A stretch of 64,000 nucleotides of DNA from an uncultured Porphyromonadaceae bacterium (GTDB lineage: Bacteria; Bacteroidota; Bacteroidia; Bacteroidales; Muribaculaceae): NCBI GenBank assembly GCA_947649495.1, contig CANSRU010000009.1, positions 1-64,000 on the forward strand, in the 5' to 3' direction. The position numbers were made by a program, and so were the translations under genes. The number at the start of each line of letters is the position of its first letter. Positions within the stretch are counted from its first letter, which is position 1. Under the pieces are notes generated by a model that was not told the origin of the DNA, ran no database searches, and worked only from the letters and a program-made list of their open reading frames with translations. Of the stretch, positions 52,663 through 59,858 are shown piece by piece.

Positions 52663-53919
52663 TCAGTCCTCAAACTCGGCGCGTAGCACTCCGAGCACCT
52701 GATCCACGGTGTCTTCCTCGAGGTCGGCCTTTTCTATGAGCACTTCGCGGGGAGTTGCAAGCACGCTCTTGGCGGTGACGCAGCCTATGTTCTTTATGGC
52801 TTCTATCACCCATGAGTCGATTTCGTCCTTGAATTCGTCGAGGTAGATATCCTCCTCGAAGGTCTCCTCGGTGTCGCGGTAAACATCGATTATGTAGCCG
52901 GTGAGCATCGAGGCGAGCTTGATGTTGAGACCGCCCTTGCCTATGGCCAGCGACACTTCGTCGGGACGCAGGAACACTTCGGCTTTCTTCTCATCCTCGT
53001 CCAGACGTATCGACGATATCTTCGCGGGGCTGAGGGCGCGCTGTATGAAGAGCGAGGGGTTGGAAGTGTAGTTGATTACGTCGATGTTCTCGTTGCGCAG
53101 CTCACGTACAATACCATGTATTCGCGAGCCCTTCACACCTACGCAGGCGCCCACCGGGTCTATGCGTTCGTCGTAGCTCTCCACGGCAATCTTGGCACGT
53201 TCGCCGGGAATGCGGGCCACGGCGCGTATGTTGATCAATCCATCGTGGATTTCAGGCACCTCGAGTTCAAACAGACGGCGCAGGAAGTTCTCGTTGGTGC
53301 GGCTCACCGTGATTTTCGGATTGTTGTTTTTGTTGTCGACATTGGCCACCACTGCGCGCACGGTCTCACCCTTGCGGAAGAAGTCGCCGGGTATCGACTC
53401 GCTTTTGGGCAAGAGAAGCTCGTTCTTGTCGTCGTCGAGCAGAAGGGTCTCGCGCGACCATGTCTGGTACACCTCGCCGGTCACCAGTTCGCCTTCGAGT
53501 TCCTTGAATTTATTGTATATCGCTTCCTTCTGGAGGTCAAGTATCTTTGACTGGAGAGTCTGGCGCAGAGTGAGGATGGCGCGTCGGCCGAAATCGGCAA
53601 AGAATATCTCCTTGGTGTGTTCCTCGCCTATCTCCACATCGGGATCCTGGTCGGCGCGGGCGTCGCTCAGGCTTATCTGGGTGTTGGGGTCGGTCACTTC
53701 GCCGTCGGCCACCACCTGAAGGTTCTGGAATATCTGCACGTCGCCTTTGTCGGGGTTCATTATCACGTCGAGGTTCTCGTCCGTACCGAACATTTTAGCC
53801 AGCACATTGCGGAACGATTCCTCAAGGACGCTTATCATCGTGGTCTTGTCGATGTTTTTAAGTTCCTTGAATTCGGCAAAACTCGCCACCATGTTGGGCG
53901 CTTCCTCTTTCTTAGCCAT
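52663..53919 (-). CDS. nusA: Transcription termination/antitermination factor NusA
   Basis: A 418-residue RNA-polymerase-associated factor. The N-terminal domain begins VASFAEFKELKNIDKTTMIS. An S1-like domain follows (about 130-200, with GELVTGEVYQTWS). Two KH domains (about 205-345) contain PVGACVGVKGSRIHGIVREL and LAIGKGGLNIKLASMLTG. The remaining 70 or so residues form one helix-hairpin-helix-like unit (IGCVTAKSVLATPREVLIEK). The tandem acidic repeats of longer proteobacterial NusA are missing, as usual in Bacteroidetes. It lies 21 bases after rimP. Confidence 0.96.
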   Translation of the reverse strand: MAKKEEAPNMVASFAEFKELKNIDKTTMISVLEESFRNVLAKMFGTDENLDVIMNPDKGDVQIFQNLQVVADGEVTDPNTQISLSDARADQDPDVEIGEEHTKEIFFADFGRRAILTLRQTLQSKILDLQKEAIYNKFKELEGELVTGEVYQTWSRETLLLDDDKNELLLPKSESIPGDFFRKGETVRAVVANVDNKNNNPKITVSRTNENFLRRLFELEVPEIHDGLINIRAVARIPGERAKIAVESYDERIDPVGACVGVKGSRIHGIVRELRNENIDVINYTSNPSLFIQRALSPAKISSIRLDEDEKKAEVFLRPDEVSLAIGKGGLNIKLASMLTGYIIDVYRDTEETFEEDIYLDEFKDEIDSWVIEAIKNIGCVTAKSVLATPREVLIEKADLEEDTVDQVLGVLRAEFED

Positions 53920-53940
53920 AATAAAGATGTAAAAAGGGTT

Positions 53941-54414
53941 TTATTTGAAACTTATTGAATATTTCACGTATTTGCACTGGTCCATAGCCAGCACCACCGG
54001 TGTGTCCACCACTACCGGACGTTTGCTTCCCGGCTGTTTCACCTTTTCCTTGACGGTGAGGGTAAATTCGGGAGCATCGGGGTTCAGGGCGCTCAGTGTG
54101 CCATAGAGTTTACGGCCGTCGCGGGTGAGCACCTCCACCTCATTGCCTATGTTTTTCTCATACTGGCGGCGCACCTTCAGCGGCGATGTCAGGCCTGCCG
54201 AGCCCACTTCAAGCTCGTAATCCTCCACATCGCGGTCAAAAACACTCTCTATCTTGCGGGTGAGTGTGGCGCATGTGTCTATATCCACTCCGCTGTCTGA
54301 GTCTATTTCCACGGTGATGGCGTTGGCCGGGCTTACCGTCACGTCCACAAGGAAGCAGTCGCTTCCGGCAAGAGCCTCGTTCACCGTCTGTTCAATGAGA
54401 TGTTTGTCTATCAT
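53941..54414 (-). CDS. rimP: Ribosome maturation factor RimP
   Basis: A 157-residue protein needed for maturation of the 30S subunit. The N-terminal domain (about 1-80) has GSDCFLVDVTVSPANAITVE and the ending ESVFDRDVEDYELEVGSAGL. This is followed by the conserved TSPLKVRRQYEKNIGNEVEV, where the second, Sm-like, domain begins. It is first in the rimP-nusA-infB-folK operon, the common bacterial order, and has a good promoter about 50 bases upstream. Confidence 0.93.
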   Translation of the reverse strand: MIDKHLIEQTVNEALAGSDCFLVDVTVSPANAITVEIDSDSGVDIDTCATLTRKIESVFDRDVEDYELEVGSAGLTSPLKVRRQYEKNIGNEVEVLTRDGRKLYGTLSALNPDAPEFTLTVKEKVKQPGSKRPVVVDTPVVLAMDQCKYVKYSISFK

Positions 54415-54463
54415 ATTGCAAATAAAAGGGAGGAAGCGTGTGCCCCCTCCGTGACTGTTGTTG

Positions 54464-54494
54464 CAAAAGTAGTCAATTATTCAGTGATGTGCAA
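54464..54494 (-). promoter_or_regulatory. Promoter for the rimP-nusA-infB-folK operon
   Basis: On the minus strand: TTG (54494-54492), 20 bp, then TACTTTTG (54471-54464) followed by C. The leader would be about 45-50 bases. Confidence 0.7.
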
Positions 54495-54584
54495 TTAATG
54501 CGGCCTTTTTAATCCCGTCGGGATGTAAGGATGGTGGATAATTAACTTTTGGATAACTATTTTTGGCAAATATTAACTTATTGG

Positions 54585-55067
54585 CTATTTGTAGATAAGC
54601 GCTGTGGCTGCTGCCGCTATCCCCTCCTTGCGTCCGGTGAATCCTAAATGTTCGGTAGTGGTGGCTTTTACCGACACCCTGTCGGGGGATACTCCGAGGT
54701 CTTTGGCCACAGTCTCGATCATGGCCGGTATGTGTGGGCTCAGTTTTGGAGCCTGTGCCATTATGGTTATGTCCACGTTGGATATCCTGTAGCCCTTTTC
54801 CGACACGAGTTCTACCACACGGCGCAACAGCCTGCGGGAGTCGGCGCCGCTGTATGCGGGGTCGGTATCGGGGAAATGGTAGCCTATGTCGCGCAGGGCC
54901 ACCGCCCCGAGCAGGGCGTCGCATAGCGCATGCAGCGCCACGTCGGCATCGCTGTGGCCCAGCAGGCCGAGTTCGTGTGGTATCTCCACTCCGCAAAGCC
55001 ACAGCTTGCGCCCGGCCACGAGCCGGTGCACATCGTAGCCTAAGCCGGTACGTATGTCGTCAATCAT
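54585..55067 (-). CDS. ispF: 2-C-methyl-D-erythritol 2,4-cyclodiphosphate synthase
   Basis: A 160-residue enzyme of the methylerythritol phosphate isoprenoid pathway. The metal-binding and active-site parts are [19 protein letters not shown] (residues 7-25), [18 protein letters not shown], and the C-terminal [19 protein letters not shown]. Family length is about 155-165. It starts 13 bases after the porV stop and is probably co-transcribed with it. No IspD-like gene is near it, so the cytidylyltransferase at 44.7 kb may or may not be its pathway partner. Confidence 0.96.
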   Translation of the reverse strand: MIDDIRTGLGYDVHRLVAGRKLWLCGVEIPHELGLLGHSDADVALHALCDALLGAVALRDIGYHFPDTDPAYSGADSRRLLRRVVELVSEKGYRISNVDITIMAQAPKLSPHIPAMIETVAKDLGVSPDRVSVKATTTEHLGFTGRKEGIAAAATALIYK

Positions 55068-55080
55068 GTTTTGCAGTGTG

Positions 55081-56307
55081 TTATTTGCGTCGTCCGAAAA
55101 GGTCGCGCAGTCCGTCCATGTCGAATGTCAGGGAGAAGCGCAGTGTCTGGTCAAGAGGCGAAGTCTGAGCCGTGGCCATCATGTAGGCTGCGTCAAGACG
55201 CATCACATTGAGGGCGAATCCGGCACCCACGCTGAAGTATTGGCGGTTGCCCTTCATGGCGTTTTCGTAGAAATAACCTGCGCGTAGAAAAAACTGCTGG
55301 TTGTAGTTGTATTCTGCTCCGAGCGACCACATTATCTCTCTAAGCTCCTCCTTGAACCCGCCGGGGGCATCGGTAAACGATTTGAATATGCCTGTTATGG
55401 GCGACATGTTTTCCCATTTTTCCAATGCGTCGTTGTATTCGCGCTCAGCCTCCAGTTCGGTCTTGTCGGCGCTCTCATAGTCTTTCAGACGCGGGCGTGC
55501 CGGCACGAGGAGCTTGTTGAGGTCAAGCGACACCGCTAAGTTGTGGTAATCGGCAAGCGGGAACATGAACGAGGCTCCCAATCGCAGGTTGGTGGGGAGG
55601 AACGCGGGATCCTCGCCGTTGTTGTACGATACTTTTGTACCGATGTTGGATATGTTCCATCCCCACGAGAATTGACATTCGTTACGGCCAATTATGGGGT
55701 AGGTGGTGAAATATCCCGATATGTCGGCGGCAAATGCCGAGGCGCCGGTCGATTGGTCGCCTGCGTATGAGTCGCTGAATCCGAGGTCGGAATAGATGTA
55801 GCGGAAAACAACACCCATCGAGAATTTCTCTGACAGTTTGCGCGAATAGCCTATGTCAAACGACATTTCGTAGGGGTTGAGTGTCTGGGCCGATTGGGTC
55901 TCGCCGGGCGGATTTGTAGTCACTTCGCCGAGCGAGAAATAGCGCAGCGACGCACTGAGAGCCTGGTTGTCATTATGTCCGAGCTTCCAGTAGCCGGCCA
56001 CGTTGGCAAGGAATATATCATTTACAAGTTTGCGCAGCCATGGTGTGTAGCTCAGCGATGCGGCTCCGCGGCTGTAGGCAAACGCGTATTTCGATGGGTT
56101 CCAGTATTGCGAGTTGGCATCGGGGTCTGTGGCCACACCGAGGTCGCCCATCGAGGCTCCGCGGGCATCGGGAGCTATGTTGAGCGAGTTCACGCCGGTC
56201 TGTATGGGGTTGAAATCGTCTTTTACGTTCTCCTGCGCCATTGCCGTGGGTAGCGATACCGCCCAGATGGCAATGAAGAGAGTTATCACCTTTGATATGT
56301 GGTTCAT
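55081..56307 (-). CDS. porV: Type IX secretion outer-membrane protein PorV
   Basis: A 408-residue outer-membrane beta-barrel of the FadL-like fold. A signal peptide (about 1-24, ending AMAQ) precedes the family's N-terminal marker [20 protein letters not shown]. The barrel strands include [37 protein letters not shown] and the final LRFSLTFDM. PorV shuttles type IX cargo to the PorU sortase at the surface. It fits the C-terminal sorting-type ends of the proteins at 1-8 kb. PorU, usually its neighbour, is not in this window. It is first of a pair with ispF. Confidence 0.92.
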   Translation of the reverse strand: MNHISKVITLFIAIWAVSLPTAMAQENVKDDFNPIQTGVNSLNIAPDARGASMGDLGVATDPDANSQYWNPSKYAFAYSRGAASLSYTPWLRKLVNDIFLANVAGYWKLGHNDNQALSASLRYFSLGEVTTNPPGETQSAQTLNPYEMSFDIGYSRKLSEKFSMGVVFRYIYSDLGFSDSYAGDQSTGASAFAADISGYFTTYPIIGRNECQFSWGWNISNIGTKVSYNNGEDPAFLPTNLRLGASFMFPLADYHNLAVSLDLNKLLVPARPRLKDYESADKTELEAEREYNDALEKWENMSPITGIFKSFTDAPGGFKEELREIMWSLGAEYNYNQQFFLRAGYFYENAMKGNRQYFSVGAGFALNVMRLDAAYMMATAQTSPLDQTLRFSLTFDMDGLRDLFGRRK

Positions 56308-56389
56308 GTGGATTGTTGATTACTTTGTAGCTAAAGTAATAACTGAAAAACATCCGTTTTATTGTGGATTAGGAATCCATTCAATATAC

Positions 56390-56941
56390 TTATTTTATTC
56401 TGGCTTCAAGAACTTCGTGTCCCGATATCCGGGCGCTTAAGTCTGTGCCTATGGTCACCGGAATGGTGGCGGTGGAGTGGCACACCATAATCACGTCGCC
56501 TATCTTCAGGGTGGCATATTCGCTTATGGCGCGGACAGATTCGGCAGCCATCTCTCCCGGATGTTCTATGCGGGTGGTTATGCCCCCGCATTCTATATCC
56601 AGCGCGGAGCCGCCGGTTTCCGTTGCCGGAATCCATGTTCCCAACGCGGTGGTGTAGTCAATCAGTCCTGCCATTCCCGGGGTGAGCTCCACCCCCGCCG
56701 GACGCAACCGCACGGCAGCTGTATAGGCGTCGAAATAGCGCATTGCGAATTTCTCCGACACGCTTTTCCCGAGTCTCGACACTCTCACGGCGAGATATAC
56801 CGATGCTTCCCAATTGTCTGTGAAGTCGGGAAGAAACATGGGTTTGCCGGTGAGGGTCACCGAAGAGTCGGCCACCAACTCCACCCGCGGTGGCATTATC
56901 ATAGGGCTGTCGGGTGTGCGGTCAAAGGCTATTATCTTCAT
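56390..56941 (-). CDS. Fumarylacetoacetate hydrolase-fold protein, probably inactive
   Basis: A 183-residue protein. The segment FLPDFTDNWEASVYLAVRVSR, followed by LGKSVSEKFAMRYFDAYT, aligns with Bacteroidetes FAH-family proteins, in which this part reads IPDFSxxxHYExELVVRInRLGK. In the family the ExE pair binds the metal ion. Here those two positions are serine and tyrosine, so metal binding is probably lost. The protein is also shorter (about 200-220 is usual) and its middle is divergent. It overlaps rex by 4 bases and is co-transcribed with it. A non-enzymatic role or plain decay are both possible. Confidence 0.65.
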   Translation of the reverse strand: MKIIAFDRTPDSPMIMPPRVELVADSSVTLTGKPMFLPDFTDNWEASVYLAVRVSRLGKSVSEKFAMRYFDAYTAAVRLRPAGVELTPGMAGLIDYTTALGTWIPATETGGSALDIECGGITTRIEHPGEMAAESVRAISEYATLKIGDVIMVCHSTATIPVTIGTDLSARISGHEVLEARIK

Positions 56942-57594
56942 GAGCGTGAGCAGTCTATACGGTTGTATATCAGCGCAAGGTCGGCATAGATGGATGTGTC
57001 CACTATCACCACGTCAGATTTGGCCGACAGTCTTACAGGGGTGAAATTCCACAGTGCGCTAACTCCTGCGGCGGCCATGGTGTCGGCCACCTGTTGCGCC
57101 TGTTCCACCGGTACGGCCACTATCCCTATCTCCGCGTTGTAGGCGGCGCGGCGCTCGGCGAGTTCCGAGATGTGGAATATCGGTACATTCTTTATCGTTG
57201 TGCCTACAATGTCGGGGTTGATGTCAAATCCGGCCACAATGTTGAGACCGAATCGCTCGAGGCCGGTGTCGGCTATCAGTGCCGAGCCGAGCGAGCCCAC
57301 TCCCGCCATTATGGCATTGTGCTTGCTTGTGAATCCTAAGAATGCGGCCAGCGCTTTCTCCAGATCGGCCACGCGGTAGCCTATGCGGGTTTTCCCCTTG
57401 ATGTCGAGCACCGAAAGGTCTTTGGCTATCTGCGATGCATCTACATTGAGTTCCTTGGATATGGCTGTCGACGATACGTGGTCGATGTTGCGCGAGCGCA
57501 GCATCGATACGAACGCCAGATACCATGGCAGGCGTCGCAATGTGGGTTCCGGAGCCGGTTCGCGCGGAGCCGTGGGTGTTTTATTCTCGTTCAT
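56938..57594 (-). CDS. rex: Redox-sensing transcriptional repressor Rex
   Basis: A 218-residue repressor that senses the NADH/NAD ratio and controls fermentation and respiration genes. The N-terminal winged helix (about 18-80) has LPWYLAFVSMLRSRNIDHVS and ELNVDASQIAKDLS. The Rossmann domain has the glycine-rich loop MAGVGSLGSALIADTGL (about 95-111) and FDINPDIVGTTIKNVPI. The C-terminal segment includes WNFTPVRLS. Length is typical (about 210-220). It is 35 bases after the Ig-like lipoprotein gene, and the FAH-like gene overlaps its end. Confidence 0.95.
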   Translation of the reverse strand: MNENKTPTAPREPAPEPTLRRLPWYLAFVSMLRSRNIDHVSSTAISKELNVDASQIAKDLSVLDIKGKTRIGYRVADLEKALAAFLGFTSKHNAIMAGVGSLGSALIADTGLERFGLNIVAGFDINPDIVGTTIKNVPIFHISELAERRAAYNAEIGIVAVPVEQAQQVADTMAAAGVSALWNFTPVRLSAKSDVVIVDTSIYADLALIYNRIDCSRS

Positions 57595-57629
57595 TTCTCT
57601 TTTCTGCTATTGTGGGTGTTTATTCATGG

Positions 57630-59708
57630 TTACCGCAACCTGCCGAGCGAGCCTGAGCCACGGTAGCCTGCGCGTCCGTTGGCTGCGTTCTGGTCGCGGT
57701 TGGTGCGGTTGTAGTTACGTCCTTTGCGTTTTCCGAAGGGGTCGTCGGGGTCCACCGATGGATTTCCGAACTCGTCATAATATTGGTCGTCTTCGTCGTC
57801 GGGGTTCATCATGTCCTCCTCACCGCGTTTTTTCTTCGGCTTGTTTTTCTTTATGTCGAGCGGTTTCTGCTGGTCTATGGGGAGTTCGTTGATGTCCCAT
57901 GGCTGATTTATGTCCCAGTTCTTCTTAAGCGACAGTTTCTTGGAAAAATAGTACACCTCCTCGGGCTGTATGGAGTCGGCTACATTTCCGCCGTCATACA
58001 GGCCGTTGCCGTTGCGGTCCACAAACAGGCGGGCGTAGTAGGTGCCGGGCTGTATGTGCCTGAATGCGGCCACACCGCCGTTCACCGGCTCCGATCTCAC
58101 CGGTTTGTCCTGATTGTTGAGCAGTTGTGCCACGGCCGAAGCATCTGTTGGCAGGCCTGTTATGTTGAAATTGATACTTGAGTAGTCTTCAAGCGGACGC
58201 ACGGTGAATTCAGCGGTCACCGGGCCGTTGCTGATGTCGTAGATTCCGGTCATGCCCAGTGAGTCTATCGTTAGCTTGTATTTCTCGCCCGGAGTCCATT
58301 TCACGTCAGTGCCGTATATTAGCGGGTTGAGCGTGTCGACAAGAGCCATCGGTGTTATCTCCACCTCCACCCAGTTGCTGTCCACAAGCTGATGCAGGTG
58401 CACCGCGTTGCTGTCGAATCTCGAAAGGGGGGTCTCGGTGCTTATGCGTAGCGGCGAGTACACTTCGGCCGTGCCCTGTATGAGCGGGGTTATCTTAAGC
58501 AGCTCCACCTTGGGCGGAACGGTGTCGGTGGTGTCCGACGATTGTTTTTTCTCCTTATCCTTCTCCTTCTCTTTCTCCTTTTTTGTGTTCTTTTTCTTGT
58601 CGCGGAACACGAAGCTGAGTGTGTCGGTGGTCCACGAAAGATTGTCGGTGGAGTCGGTTTTAAGATACCGTGCCGCTATGAACAGCGAGTCGGTATCGAT
58701 GAGCCGTCGGTCGGTGAGCCAGTATTCGAGCGTGTCGCGGGTGGCCGATGATTTCAGCACCGAGAGGTCTTTGAGATTCATTCCGTCAAACTCACCTCCC
58801 GTTATTGTAAGTTCAGGGAATGAATCGGATGGAGCTCCCATCTCGAAATATATCTTGTTGCGCTGCTTCCGTTCATATTTGCTCATGTACTGCGCTTTGT
58901 ATTTCTCGTTGAACCAGGTGAGCAACACGTCGTCGGGAGCGTATGCCGTGTAGGCAGTTTCGGCTATGGAGTCTGTGCCGTCGGCGGCTTTGAGGGTGTC
59001 GGTGCGTGTCTTGCGCGATGCTGTCGGGGATATCAGTGTGTCGTAAAATGCTATATCCTCGGTGCGGTCCCATTTGTTGTCGCGGTTCACATCGTTTATG
59101 GCGAATATGCGGTAGGTGCCGGGCTTGAGGTTGCGTATCACGAACTGTCCGAGCTGGTTGGTCTTGGTGATGCGGTCAAACGCTACCTTGGTAAGAGCCG
59201 TGTCGGAAAGGTTGGAGTGCACACCCACAAGCATTCCCTGGGCAGGCTCCAGATTTTCAGCCTCGAACACCATGCCGGCTATGGCGAGGGTGTCGATGGT
59301 GGGGCCGGTGGCGAAGTCAAAGGCGAAACCGTCGAGTTCATTGCCCTCGTTGAGGTCGCTTATGGCGTCTGTGAAGTCTATGGTGTAAGTGGTGTTGGGT
59401 TGGAGTGAGTCCATGAGATTGATGGTGACCCGGCGGCCGGCGGCCGATATCTTGGGCATGGTTTTCTGTGCCGGCGACACCACCACCTTGTTCATGGCGT
59501 CCTTGAGCTGCACATTCTCGTCAAACTCTATGGTGATGCGGTCGCGCTCCACGTTTACGGCGCCTGGACGCGGTGTGCTCCTTACAAACACCGGCGGAGT
59601 CTCGTCGATGGGTCCCCCCTCGGGGCGCCCCATGCTGGCGCACGCCGCAAGGGCTGCAGCCGCTACGATGGCTACTATCAGCCGCATATATATTACCGTT
59701 CGGTTCAT
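57630..59708 (-). CDS. Ig-like (Big_5-type) surface lipoprotein
   Basis: A 692-residue predicted lipoprotein. A hydrophobic leader ends in a lipobox (ALAACASMG, Cys 23); a second possible start at 59687 keeps the lipobox. A Big_5-like domain (about 35-125) has PVFVRSTPRPGAVNVERDRI and IDFTDAISDLNEGN, typical of a large Bacteroidetes lipoprotein family. A carboxypeptidase-regulatory-like domain follows (about 130-215, with IRNLKPGTYRIFAINDVNRD). The middle has a low-complexity stretch of Lys, Glu and Asp (about 365-385). A C-terminal basic, Gly/Arg/Asn-rich tail ends in GYRGSGSLGRLR. Function unknown. A TAATTTTG element is at 59738-59731 on its strand. Confidence 0.82.
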   Translation of the reverse strand: MNRTVIYMRLIVAIVAAAALAACASMGRPEGGPIDETPPVFVRSTPRPGAVNVERDRITIEFDENVQLKDAMNKVVVSPAQKTMPKISAAGRRVTINLMDSLQPNTTYTIDFTDAISDLNEGNELDGFAFDFATGPTIDTLAIAGMVFEAENLEPAQGMLVGVHSNLSDTALTKVAFDRITKTNQLGQFVIRNLKPGTYRIFAINDVNRDNKWDRTEDIAFYDTLISPTASRKTRTDTLKAADGTDSIAETAYTAYAPDDVLLTWFNEKYKAQYMSKYERKQRNKIYFEMGAPSDSFPELTITGGEFDGMNLKDLSVLKSSATRDTLEYWLTDRRLIDTDSLFIAARYLKTDSTDNLSWTTDTLSFVFRDKKKNTKKEKEKEKDKEKKQSSDTTDTVPPKVELLKITPLIQGTAEVYSPLRISTETPLSRFDSNAVHLHQLVDSNWVEVEITPMALVDTLNPLIYGTDVKWTPGEKYKLTIDSLGMTGIYDISNGPVTAEFTVRPLEDYSSINFNITGLPTDASAVAQLLNNQDKPVRSEPVNGGVAAFRHIQPGTYYARLFVDRNGNGLYDGGNVADSIQPEEVYYFSKKLSLKKNWDINQPWDINELPIDQQKPLDIKKNKPKKKRGEEDMMNPDDEDDQYYDEFGNPSVDPDDPFGKRKGRNYNRTNRDQNAANGRAGYRGSGSLGRLR

Positions 59709-59790
59709 GATGGTTTCTGTCTAATTTTTGCAAAATTACGGTATAACCGCGATATATGGAATTTTTTCTATAAATTTAAACACACTCTAA

Positions 59791-59820
59791 TTGCTGCATG
59801 GGTTAAATACTGTATCTTTG
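59791..59820 (+). promoter_or_regulatory. Promoter for the TPR gene
   Basis: TTG (59791-59793), 19 bp, then TATCTTTG (59813-59820) followed by C. The leader is about 35-40 bases. Confidence 0.7.
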
Positions 59821-59858
59821 CAACGGATATACCTATATTAATACCGGGTGCCAGTTTT

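Noticed and set aside
51671-52702. 343-codon plus-strand frame antisense to infB and the nusA-infB junction
   Set aside because: It is the reverse reading of the Pro/Ala/Glu/Lys-rich IF-2 linker and produces a Phe/Leu/Cys-rich sequence without domain features.
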